NCBI GenBank assembly: GCA_024683495.1
Contig: JAIKYF010000031.1
Coordinates: 1-33,909, forward strand
Length of the DNA: 33,909 nucleotides
Source: Bacilli bacterium
GTDB lineage: Bacteria > Bacillota_I > Bacilli_A > RFN20 > CAG-826
Direction: 5' to 3'
The notes under the pieces were generated by a model. It was given only the letters and a program-made list of their open reading frames with translations. It ran no database searches and had not been told where the DNA came from. The translations under genes were made by a program, and so were the position numbers. Below are positions 19,699 to 28,442 of the stretch, piece by piece (position 1 is the first letter of the stretch; each line of letters begins with the position of its first letter).

Positions 19699-21285
19699 AT
19701 GAAGTTAATTAACAAGAAAGGCATCTGCGCCTTAACGTTTATGGCCGCCTGCTGCGGTTTAGCCGCTTGCGGTGGAAATCCTACTTCGTCTTCACAAGCT
19801 GGTTCTCAAACCACCGTTACCACCGTCACCTGGTGGAATAACTATGTTGTCCCTGATGATCCATCTCTTGAAGAAAACAGAAATAATAGCACCTACCGCG
19901 AATATTATTACTGCGCTGACTTGATCGCGGCTTTCCAGAAAGAAAACCCAAACATCAAAGTCGAAACCGCCTATCATGGCAACTATGCCAGCATCTTCAA
20001 TGATGCCGCGACCGCTTTGAACACCGGCGACACTCCAAACATCATCTCTTGCTACGCCGACTCCGTTGCCTCTCTTCGCAACCAAGCCGCCGATTCCATG
20101 TTGAATGTCAAAGACTTCGCCGACAAGAATCTTGCCACCGATACCGACTTCATTCAAAACTATTTGGAAATCGAAGAAGGCATGTATGGCGATGGTATGT
20201 ATTCCTTACCTTATTCCAAATCTTCTGAGACCTTAGTCATCAACTCCACCGTCTTCGAACATGTTGGAGAAGGAAAAGCTGGCTCTGACATCGTAAGAGA
20301 CGGCAAAGTTACCTATACCGCCCCAACCGCGGTCGCCACTAAGGAAGCCTATGCCGTTCCAAACAATTGGACTCAATTGATTGAAGTTGCCCGCAAGATT
20401 AAGGCCGACTTCCCAACCCTCTTTGAGAATCAAAGAGATGCCGACGGATATTTCACTTCCATCCCATTCGTTTGGGATTCTGCTGAGAATATGTTCATCT
20501 CCTTATTGAAGAATGCCGACATCGACTACACTGATGGCACTGGCGAAACCGCTGCCAAGCGTGTCTTATTCAACAATAGCGATGCCAAGAGTCTCGTCGT
20601 CCAACTCAAAAAGTGGAATAACGAAGGTTTGATCTGCACTCAGAACCAACTCCCAATCACTGACGCTGCCCGTCAATACCATCAATATTCTTCGAATATG
20701 TTCTCTGAAGGCACCGTCTTTATGACCATCTCTTCGACCACCGGTTCTCGTTATTTCGCTGCCGATGGCGGATTCAAAGCCGACTTCAACCATGTTCCCG
20801 CTTGGAAAGATGACGTTGCGTTAACCGATGCTGAAGTTATCTCTCAGGGACCATCCCTTGCCTTCTTTGACAAGAGCGAAGCCGAGAATAACGCTGCGTT
20901 GACCTTCTACAAATATCTCACCAACTCCGAGAACAGCGCGAACCTCGCTTATAACACCACTTACTTCCCACTTCGTGCCTCTTCTTACGAGAATGAGAAA
21001 GTTAAGTCCCTTAAAACCGCTTATGAAGCCGGCGTTACTACCGCTAGCTCTTATGGCGACAAGACCAAAGCCTATGCCGGTGCTTGCTTAGCCTTGAACT
21101 CCGAATACGCTGAGAATAACAATTACTTCTTATCCCCAGTCTTCGCCGAAAGTGCCAAGTGCAGAACCGCCGTTGGTAAGTTATTGACCACCGTTTTGAA
21201 CGACAGAACCGCGACCACCGATGAAGAAATCACCGCGCTCGTCGAGACTTCGTTCACCAATGCCGCCAGAGAGGTCTTAGCCTAA
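19699..21285 (+). CDS. Extracellular substrate-binding lipoprotein (family 1 SBP)
   Basis: Lipobox GLAACG; WWNNYVV... FQKENPNIKVETAYHGNYASIF... SLPYSKSSETLVIN; RBS aaaggagg. Confidence 0.9.
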   Translation: MKLINKKGICALTFMAACCGLAACGGNPTSSSQAGSQTTVTTVTWWNNYVVPDDPSLEENRNNSTYREYYYCADLIAAFQKENPNIKVETAYHGNYASIFNDAATALNTGDTPNIISCYADSVASLRNQAADSMLNVKDFADKNLATDTDFIQNYLEIEEGMYGDGMYSLPYSKSSETLVINSTVFEHVGEGKAGSDIVRDGKVTYTAPTAVATKEAYAVPNNWTQLIEVARKIKADFPTLFENQRDADGYFTSIPFVWDSAENMFISLLKNADIDYTDGTGETAAKRVLFNNSDAKSLVVQLKKWNNEGLICTQNQLPITDAARQYHQYSSNMFSEGTVFMTISSTTGSRYFAADGGFKADFNHVPAWKDDVALTDAEVISQGPSLAFFDKSEAENNAALTFYKYLTNSENSANLAYNTTYFPLRASSYENEKVKSLKTAYEAGVTTASSYGDKTKAYAGACLALNSEYAENNNYFLSPVFAESAKCRTAVGKLLTTVLNDRTATTDEEITALVETSFTNAAREVLA

Positions 21286-21303
21286 TTATCCATCCCTCGT
21301 TCC

Positions 21304-21726
21304 ATGAAAAAAGTTAAGCGTTGTATTTACTGCGGAAACAAAATGGAAGATGAGGAGCAAATCTGCCCCGCCTGCCAAAGATTTAACGATCTTGACAACA
21401 TGAATGAAGCGGGACAGCATGAGCTCCGGGCGATTCTCCATGACCAGATCCACAAAAGCGAAGAGAAGAAAGAACTTGGTTTGACCTTCCTCGTCGTCGG
21501 TGGAATCCTGGTTATTCTCGCCATTATCTTCTTTGTCCTTTCCTTTAGATTCAACACTAAGAAAGTCAAGATCTTCACCCCAGGTACCACAGAATTCATC
21601 ATCTGTTGCATCACTGGGGCGCTAGGTATTGCCTCGCTTATCTTTGGGTTCTTGAAGTTCCTCTTTGGGAAAATCGATTCCGATTATTTCCGGGACATCA
21701 TGAATCAATCGGAACAAGTCCGTTAA
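21304..21726 (+). CDS. Zinc-ribbon membrane protein
   Basis: N-terminal CIYCGNKMEDEEQICPAC, then two TM segments (LTFLVVGGILVILAIIFFVLSF; FIICCITGALGIASLIFGFL). Confidence 0.75.
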   Translation: MKKVKRCIYCGNKMEDEEQICPACQRFNDLDNMNEAGQHELRAILHDQIHKSEEKKELGLTFLVVGGILVILAIIFFVLSFRFNTKKVKIFTPGTTEFIICCITGALGIASLIFGFLKFLFGKIDSDYFRDIMNQSEQVR

Positions 21727-21740
21727 TTATCGCTTAATAG

Positions 21741-21768
21741 AGGCGCATCCATTCGGGTGCGCCTTTTT
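21741..21768 (+). terminator. Intrinsic terminator
   Basis: AGGCGCATCC-attc-GGGTGCGCCT (one G.U) then TTTT. Confidence 0.85.
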
Positions 21769-21788
21769 CCTTATTTGACAAAGTCAAA

Positions 21789-22967
21789 ATGGACTCTTAC
21801 CATTTTTTCATGCAGTTTATTGATTCCCCGTTCAAAAATTCGCTGCCGGTTAAAAAAGGACGGAAATTCGCCGTTAAATTTTTGGATTTGCTTGTCTTGG
21901 CAATAGTCACCATATTTTTGTTTGTGATCGCGGATGCCGTCGGGAACGCGACGCCTGCCTATAAAGAGAAATCGAAAAGGGCAGGGGAGCTACAGAATGA
22001 ATTATATTCCATGGCTCTTGGGGCCAAATTAATGGCGAAGAAGGATAACGCTTATCTCTCCTTAAACGAAGAAAGCGATCTCCAGATTAAGAAAGCGGTC
22101 AAGGCATCTTTGCTTAAGAACGGCAAAAAGGAATCTGAGATATCTGGCATCTACATCATAGTCGAAGCGGCAAACTCTAGTAACGACCAGCTTTTCTATT
22201 ACCTCAATACTTTTACGAATTCTCATTTGGATTCCTTTGATGATGCTAGACAAGCCAATGAACCTTCAAAATATTTGGAAATAATGCCAAATTGCACGGA
22301 ATTTTATGAAAAAAGTGATGGTTATTATTATCTGACTTTCGATGCTGCGACGAAGATCGACAATTATTATCGAGATTCTTCTTATTCCCTTGGAAGCGAG
22401 ATCTTCAACAAGGTTAAGGAAGGCTATAAAACCGGCTTAAGTTCATCCATAGATGATTTTTGCAATCATTACATCCCTTACAAAACCGCTTATTCGAATT
22501 ATTTAGGCGTTAGGGATTCAATTTATTGGATTAAAATCCCTGAATTATTGGCCGCTTACCTTGCCGCGGCGGTTTTGACCTTCTTCGTCTTCCCTCTTTC
22601 TTTGAAAGAAAAAGCGACTCTCCCAGCCAAAGTGATGAAGATCGCCGTCATTAGAAGGGATGGAAATATCCCGAAATTTTATAATTTACTGGGCAAAACC
22701 GCGATTAATTTCCTCGAAATGCCAATTTGTATGGCTGTTACCATTTTGGTTTTCTATGGCTCAGGTGGAGTGGATTTATTGATGGCCCCTCTATTCTTGA
22801 ACGTCTCTTTCTTAGGGATCGCCGTTTTCTCATTGGCCGCTATGCTGATTGGGTATTTCAGTTGCTTTATCTTTAGGAAGACGAATTCCACATTAAGTGA
22901 GGCGGCATCTGGACTATACGAAGGCGAAAAAGAAGAACAGGAGGCAAAGCGTAATGTCATCGAGTGA
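21789..22967 (+). CDS. RDD-like membrane protein with large extracytoplasmic segment
   Basis: KKGRKFAVKFLDLLVLAIVTIFLFVIADAV TM1, long polar segment, then IPELLAAYLAAAVLTFFVFPLSLKEKATLPAKVMKIAVIRRDGNIPKFYNLLGKTAIN; same layout as the neighbouring RDD proteins. Confidence 0.65.
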   Translation: MDSYHFFMQFIDSPFKNSLPVKKGRKFAVKFLDLLVLAIVTIFLFVIADAVGNATPAYKEKSKRAGELQNELYSMALGAKLMAKKDNAYLSLNEESDLQIKKAVKASLLKNGKKESEISGIYIIVEAANSSNDQLFYYLNTFTNSHLDSFDDARQANEPSKYLEIMPNCTEFYEKSDGYYYLTFDAATKIDNYYRDSSYSLGSEIFNKVKEGYKTGLSSSIDDFCNHYIPYKTAYSNYLGVRDSIYWIKIPELLAAYLAAAVLTFFVFPLSLKEKATLPAKVMKIAVIRRDGNIPKFYNLLGKTAINFLEMPICMAVTILVFYGSGGVDLLMAPLFLNVSFLGIAVFSLAAMLIGYFSCFIFRKTNSTLSEAASGLYEGEKEEQEAKRNVIE

Positions 22968-23928
22968 AGAAACGCTGGATATCAATTATTCGCTTCCTCA
23001 TCGCGGAAAGATCTTCGCGGCCAAATTATTTGATTTCTTTTCGGTCGTCATCCTTTCTATATGTCTTTATTTCTTCACCCTGACCATCATTCAAAATTCC
23101 CCAGGCTATAAGAATCTTATGATTCAACGGGGAGAAATGCTGAAGAGTTCCTTACTTTATGTCGGCTCAGACGAATCTCCGGAAAGACTGGATTTCTATC
23201 TTGAGAGCAATAAAGAGATGACCTATCTTGAGAAGAACGATACTTTCGAGAACAATCTCACTTATTTCTACACGGTTTTCCTATCTTCGGAAATGTCTGG
23301 CGAAGGTGAGAAACACTACGTAGAAGTGAAGCAAAAATTCAAAATCAATGGCAAAAGCGCACTATTTTCTGAAACTGGGGAGAGAATTTATACCAATCCA
23401 GACTATGACATTAACTATTACGAAGCCTATCAGTCCATCTATAACGACGACGCCATTCCGCATTTGTCATTGAAGGCGAATTACCGTTCAATCCGTCTGA
23501 AGATCGTTTTAAGCAACGTTATCGGGTTGATAATCACCGTTTCCGTCTCCCATATGCTGGTTTATCTTCTCGTTCCCCTCGTTTTTAAAAGAGGCAAAGT
23601 CACTTTTGGCATGAAATTAACTAAATTAGCCTATGTGGCCGCGGATGGTTTTTCGGTGAGTTGGAAAAGATATCTTGGGCAATACTTTTTCTCATTCTTT
23701 TTGGAATTTTGGGCTTCGGCAGTGGCATTTTTAGTGCCGTTTGGGGTCTCTTTAGGGTTCTTCTTTGTGAGGAAAGACCGCCAAACCTTAGCCAACTATG
23801 TCTCTGGCATCTATTTAGTCGATGCCTCTGATAGCGACATTTACCTCGATAAGTTTGAATACCTGAAGAAAATGGAGAAATTGGAGGCTTTTACGGCAGG
23901 TGAAGGGGATATTAAACTTCATCAATAA
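22954..23928 (+). CDS. RDD-like membrane protein with large extracytoplasmic segment
   Basis: HRGKIFAAKLFDFFSVVILSICLYFFTL, extracytoplasmic segment, LVPLVFKRGKVTFGMKLTKLAYVAADGFSVSWKRYLGQ; starts at ATG 22954 (gaggc RBS) overlapping the upstream stop. Confidence 0.72.
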   Translation: MSSSEETLDINYSLPHRGKIFAAKLFDFFSVVILSICLYFFTLTIIQNSPGYKNLMIQRGEMLKSSLLYVGSDESPERLDFYLESNKEMTYLEKNDTFENNLTYFYTVFLSSEMSGEGEKHYVEVKQKFKINGKSALFSETGERIYTNPDYDINYYEAYQSIYNDDAIPHLSLKANYRSIRLKIVLSNVIGLIITVSVSHMLVYLLVPLVFKRGKVTFGMKLTKLAYVAADGFSVSWKRYLGQYFFSFFLEFWASAVAFLVPFGVSLGFFFVRKDRQTLANYVSGIYLVDASDSDIYLDKFEYLKKMEKLEAFTAGEGDIKLHQ

Positions 23929-23930
23929 AT

Positions 23931-23951
23931 GAATTTATTGTCCATAAATTC
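23931..23951 (+). repeat. Perfect 8-bp inverted repeat after RDD gene
   Basis: GAATTTAT-tgtcc-ATAAATTC, no T run. Confidence 0.45.
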
Positions 23952-23968
23952 GAAACAATAAAAACTAC

Positions 23969-23997
23969 TTGATTAGCCCTTGCTTGTGTTGTAAACT
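23969..23997 (+). promoter_or_regulatory. Predicted tRNA-Lys promoter
   Basis: TTGATT, 17-bp spacer, TAAACT (23992-23997), about 10 nt upstream of the mature tRNA; same -10 sequence and spacing as the str promoter. Confidence 0.55.
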
Positions 23998-24007
23998 TTC
24001 TCTCGCT

Positions 24008-24083
<76 letters not shown>

Positions 24084-24093
24084 AACATCAAAT

Positions 24094-24115
24094 AAGGCGT
24101 TCAAACGCCTTTTTT
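24094..24115 (+). terminator. Intrinsic terminator after tRNA
   Basis: AAGGCGT-tcaa-ACGCCTT followed by T run. Confidence 0.85.
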
Positions 24116-24285
24116 GTTTTTCAGAGAAACTTCAAAAATTTTTATAAATGTAAAATTTAATTTTTTGTTCTTTTATTTTTCGTTTTCAGCGGTCTATAAA
24201 TTTGGCCTAGTCTCCCCTTTTTATCTATCTTTTCCCCTTTACAAAGGCTTTTTCATACCTCGGGTAAATAAATGTTTTTCCCTTC

Positions 24286-24312
24286 TGTGACTTCTTTGTG
24301 AGACAGTTGTGA
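24286..24312 (+). promoter_or_regulatory. Three TGTGA direct repeats at 11-bp spacing
   Basis: CTGTGAC-ttct-TTGTGAG-acag-TTGTGAG; TGTGA at 24286, 24297, 24308. Confidence 0.55.
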
Positions 24313-24314
24313 GG

Positions 24315-24343
24315 TTGTATTTATTTCGGTGATTATTTATAAT
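24315..24343 (+). promoter_or_regulatory. Predicted promoter of the 681-aa protein gene
   Basis: TTGTAT, 17-bp spacer, TATAAT (24338-24343); weak -35. Confidence 0.5.
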
Positions 24344-24409
24344 CATCTAAAGGAATTTTGATTTGAGATTACAAAATCGGTCCACAATTTTGAAAGGAAG
24401 AAATTTCTG

Positions 24410-26455
24410 ATGAAGCATGGAAATCTAATTCGCTCATTTGCCTTAACGGGCATTTTAGCGTCTTCGTGCCTTTTGGCGCACGTTTTTTCGTTCGCGGCCG
24501 CGCCGCAAGCGAAAGCTGCTGAGGCAGTGGTTGCTGAAGAGGCAACGGTTAGCACTGACTACAGTCAGGAAACCTATCTTGACGACGACAGAATCCTCTT
24601 TGGCGTCAATTCTTCAACTACGACCGGTATTTCTCAATCTCTCGGACTTTCTGTTTCCTCTCAGGTCATCACGTACAAAAATAGGCCTCAAGATGGAAAC
24701 ATTTTTGTTAAAATCAACGATCCTACCTTCGTTTCTGAATCGGAATCCAAAGTTCCAACCGATGAAGAAGGCAACCCATTAGGCGACCTTCCAATCTATG
24801 AAGGCGAAGTCTATTGCATCAAGGGCACCAAACAAAAACGTAGTAAGGATGTCGATGTCGTCATCCCTAAATATCTCACCCTTCAGGGCTACTTCATCAT
24901 TCACGTTTCCGGCATCGTTTCCGATGTCTGCGCCGATTCTTCTTCGACCGCCGATGATAAGTGGAAAAATATCGCCAACATCTATATTCATGACGAAATA
25001 GAGACCATTGCCGAAGATGCTTTCAAGGGTATTCCCGAAACTATCGGAATCAAGTGCTTAGGCGAAGAAAAAGAAGGTTGGGACGATAAGTGGACTGATT
25101 CTACCAACGTCGAATATAACGTTGAAGCCCCAGAATCCGTCACCAGCATCCTCGAACAATCCTCAACCGGCTCCTACGCCTTCGGTTCTGGCGAAAACTT
25201 CATGGTTGGCTTCCATGAGGAAGGCGAATACTATCGTCCGCTCACGATGACCTATAACATCCTTGATGAAAACGACAACCTCGTCACCACAGATGCCGAA
25301 TATGTCATCCCACTCAATTCCACCAGCCGTTTATTCGACGCGGTCGGCTCTTCCGTTGGCTCGATCAGCATCTCCTTCTCAGTGGATATTCCTATTGAAA
25401 AAGGCTTGCATATCGACCTCGGATCCTTGCTTTTCCATAACGTTTTCGAAGCTGTCAAGGTTGATGGAAAGTGGTTGCCAGACCTCACCATTCCTTATTG
25501 CGCGATACCTTCTGTTTCCGCCCAGACGGTCTTCAATATCGATGAATTCGTTTCGATGAATATCAAAACCATCTCGACCTTCATGGGCTATACCGAATTC
25601 GGCGTTGATGTCGATGTTAAGCCGGGCATCTTCGAGAAAGCCAATCCTACTTCCTACATCCAAAATAGAGAGAACATCGAAAAAGGAATCTATTACGTCA
25701 ATTATTCCTTTGTCGCTTTGAATCTCGCCAGATATCGCGTTACCTATAGAGTTAATAATGAACTCAAGGAAGAGGTTATCCGCGTTAATGCCCCAGCCAA
25801 CTATGATTTCGTTACCTTAGATAAGAAAACAGGCAACATTCTCGGCCTTTCCTTTGAGAACAGCGCCGTTGGCGAAGGCTTCTCCATCCAAACCGTTGAA
25901 AAGATCGAACTTATCGGTTTCAACATCCGCTTGGTCCTTAGAACCATCAATTCCAGCAACAAGGAATCGACCATCAATAAATCGAAAGTCGATACCAGAT
26001 TCGGCGCGGTGGTTTTATATGATAAATCCGTCAATACCGGCGTCAAACCTGTCGATATCGGCATCATCCTCATTATCATCGCCGGCGTTTACGTCGCTAT
26101 CTATGCCGCGGCCGCCGTCGGGTATTATGTCTACTCCAAAAACCGCTATAAGAACGACGAATTCAGACGCGTCAACAACAAGAAATTCTTGATCTCATCC
26201 CTCAAGAATGGCGCGGGATTCGGCTTAGTCGTCATGTCCATCAGCTTCATCATCTTCCGTTGGGGCCTGATGAACAACACGGTCGTCTCGTTCAACCCGT
26301 TAGATGTCTTCGTCATCATCTTCACGGTTGCCGCTGCGATCTTCTTAGGTTTATTCATCAAAGATGTCGTCATTTCGGTCAGGAATAACATGAAGCGGAA
26401 ACGCAACCGCAAACTCAAGCTTGACCAAGACATCGTTGACGATGGAACTCATTAA
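24410..26455 (+). CDS. Secreted/membrane-anchored protein of unknown function
   Basis: 681 aa; N-terminal signal peptide (SFALTGILASSCLLAHVFSFAAAPQAKAAEA), long extracytoplasmic part including one BspA/LRR_5-like unit (IYIHDEIETIAEDAFKGIPETIGIKCL), and three C-terminal TM segments with a basic tail; RBS aaaggaag. Confidence 0.8.
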   Translation: MKHGNLIRSFALTGILASSCLLAHVFSFAAAPQAKAAEAVVAEEATVSTDYSQETYLDDDRILFGVNSSTTTGISQSLGLSVSSQVITYKNRPQDGNIFVKINDPTFVSESESKVPTDEEGNPLGDLPIYEGEVYCIKGTKQKRSKDVDVVIPKYLTLQGYFIIHVSGIVSDVCADSSSTADDKWKNIANIYIHDEIETIAEDAFKGIPETIGIKCLGEEKEGWDDKWTDSTNVEYNVEAPESVTSILEQSSTGSYAFGSGENFMVGFHEEGEYYRPLTMTYNILDENDNLVTTDAEYVIPLNSTSRLFDAVGSSVGSISISFSVDIPIEKGLHIDLGSLLFHNVFEAVKVDGKWLPDLTIPYCAIPSVSAQTVFNIDEFVSMNIKTISTFMGYTEFGVDVDVKPGIFEKANPTSYIQNRENIEKGIYYVNYSFVALNLARYRVTYRVNNELKEEVIRVNAPANYDFVTLDKKTGNILGLSFENSAVGEGFSIQTVEKIELIGFNIRLVLRTINSSNKESTINKSKVDTRFGAVVLYDKSVNTGVKPVDIGIILIIIAGVYVAIYAAAAVGYYVYSKNRYKNDEFRRVNNKKFLISSLKNGAGFGLVVMSISFIIFRWGLMNNTVVSFNPLDVFVIIFTVAAAIFLGLFIKDVVISVRNNMKRKRNRKLKLDQDIVDDGTH

Positions 26456-26483
26456 TTAAATTTTTAAAAGGAGCGATAAGGAA

Positions 26484-28430
26484 ATGGAAATCCGCATCAA
26501 AGACCTCACAAAAATCTTCCCTGGTGATCCCAAGAAGAACATCCGCGATACCATCGCGGTCAAAGACATGGACTTCACAGTCCCTGATGGAAAGCTTGTC
26601 GGCTTATTAGGCCCTTCAGGCTGTGGTAAATCCACGACCCTTTACATGATTTCCGGACTTCAGGTCCCAACGTCAGGTGAAGTTTGGTTTGGCGACCAAG
26701 AAGTTACCAACCTCTCTCCAGAAAAACGTGGCATCGGCTTAGTTTTCCAGAACTACGCCCTTTACCCACACATGACCATCTACAAGAATATTGAGTTCCC
26801 TCTCACCAACCTTAAGGTTGAGGTACCTCTTGTCACTTTCTTCGATTTCACTCTCACCTATGAATATGAGATGAAAGAAGATGATATCGTCCAAGGCATC
26901 GAAAAGGCCGCCAACTCCCTCATGAAGAAAGCGGGTCTTAATAAAAAGGAATATGAACTCACATTAACTGAAAATAATGGGGTTTTGACCGTGAAATTGG
27001 TCCTCAAGAACGTCGCTCCTAACGTTCGTGACATGGTCAAAGAGAACTTCACAAAGATCATTGACGCCAAATTAGTCAATGAAGAAGAAGTGCAGACTTC
27101 TGACGCCTTATTCGATTCAACCGTTCGCGCGACCGTCAATAATGTCGGCGAAGGCGAGCTCGTCCGCGTGGCCTTCAAAGGCTTGCTCGGCAAGAATTTC
27201 GACACCTCTGAGATCGACAATACCATTTCCGCCTTCCAAGAAGCCGTCAAGAAATTCAGCAAACCCGAAAGCTGCGCCATCGCCAAGACCTCAATCGGCT
27301 ACGAATTGATGGCAAATATCGCTTTAATGCCAAGCAATAACCTCGAAGCGTGCATCGCCGAATGTCAGGCCAGCCACGCCTACGAAAGCGTTTCTTATAC
27401 CATTACTCAAGTCGTCAATAAAGAACTCCAAAAGGGAATTGCCTCCTATCTTAAAGGCAAGAAAGTCAAGTTCTCCGACTTCAAACTTTATTTCGATAAG
27501 AAGAATACCAAAGTCTATTTCAAACTTGTCCGCGTCAATAAGGTCGACGCCCAAGCCATCATCGATGAAATGAGCGAGCAATTCGGTTTGGCCGATTTGG
27601 AAATCGATACCGTTCAGGCCATTGCCCACCGTAAGTTAACCAAAGAAGAAAGACGCGATATCGTCATCGAAACCGCGAAACTCGTCCAGGTTGATGAATA
27701 TCTCGAGCGTAAGCCCAATCAATTATCCGGCGGTCAGCAACAGCGTGTCGCCATCGCCCGTGCGTTAGTTAAGAAACCACGCGTTCTCTTATTAGATGAA
27801 CCTCTTTCCAACTTAGACGCCCGTTTACGTTTACAAACCCGTGAAGAAATCCGCCGCATCCAGCAAGAAACCGGCATTACCACCGTCTTCGTCACCCACG
27901 ACCAAGAAGAAGCGATGTCCATCTCCGATGAGATCGTCGTCATGAAGCTTGGTATCATGCAGCAGATTGATCCACCTCAAAAAGTCTATAACGATCCTGC
28001 CAACTTATTCGTTGCCCAGTTCTTAGGAACTCCTCCAATCAACGTTTTCCGTGGCCGCATCGAAGGTAAGAAAGTCATGATCGGCGACGATTGCGTCATG
28101 ACCACCAAGAACGAATTAGGCGATAGAAAGATCTTCGTCGCCATCCGTCCAGAAGGTTTCATCCTCAAAGATGAGGGTGAGAATCTTCTCCATGCCGAAA
28201 TGGAATCCGTCCAGGTTCTTGGACGTGATATCTCCATCATCGCTCAGAACATCAACTGCATGAAGTTAAGCTTCCGCGCGATCATTTCTTCGGAAGAGAC
28301 CGTTTCCAAGAAAGACATTTCCTTTGCCATCAAACCTAATAAGATATTCCTTTTCGACGGCGAAACCGAGTTGCGTATCCGCGATGAAGAAGTAGCAGAA
28401 GAAAAGGCTGCGGAAGGAAAGGCCGAATAA
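26484..28430 (+). CDS. ABC transporter ATP-binding protein, UgpC/MalK/MsmX-like, with about 270-aa insertion
   Basis: Walker A GPSGCGKST, Q-loop VFQNYALYPHMT, LSGGQQQR, VLLLDEPLSNLD, VTHD; 648 aa with extra segment at aa ~114-385. Confidence 0.93.
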   Translation: MEIRIKDLTKIFPGDPKKNIRDTIAVKDMDFTVPDGKLVGLLGPSGCGKSTTLYMISGLQVPTSGEVWFGDQEVTNLSPEKRGIGLVFQNYALYPHMTIYKNIEFPLTNLKVEVPLVTFFDFTLTYEYEMKEDDIVQGIEKAANSLMKKAGLNKKEYELTLTENNGVLTVKLVLKNVAPNVRDMVKENFTKIIDAKLVNEEEVQTSDALFDSTVRATVNNVGEGELVRVAFKGLLGKNFDTSEIDNTISAFQEAVKKFSKPESCAIAKTSIGYELMANIALMPSNNLEACIAECQASHAYESVSYTITQVVNKELQKGIASYLKGKKVKFSDFKLYFDKKNTKVYFKLVRVNKVDAQAIIDEMSEQFGLADLEIDTVQAIAHRKLTKEERRDIVIETAKLVQVDEYLERKPNQLSGGQQQRVAIARALVKKPRVLLLDEPLSNLDARLRLQTREEIRRIQQETGITTVFVTHDQEEAMSISDEIVVMKLGIMQQIDPPQKVYNDPANLFVAQFLGTPPINVFRGRIEGKKVMIGDDCVMTTKNELGDRKIFVAIRPEGFILKDEGENLLHAEMESVQVLGRDISIIAQNINCMKLSFRAIISSEETVSKKDISFAIKPNKIFLFDGETELRIRDEEVAEEKAAEGKAE

Positions 28431-28442
28431 GAGGACTCCCAA

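Noticed and set aside
23931-23951. GAATTTAT/ATAAATTC as intrinsic terminator
   Set aside because: AT-only weak stem without a following T run; kept only as an inverted repeat.
26823-27638. ATPase insert as an intein or mobile element
   Set aside because: No intein splice-junction residues or homing-endonuclease motifs seen, no terminal repeats, and the insertion point is away from the Walker A site inteins usually choose.
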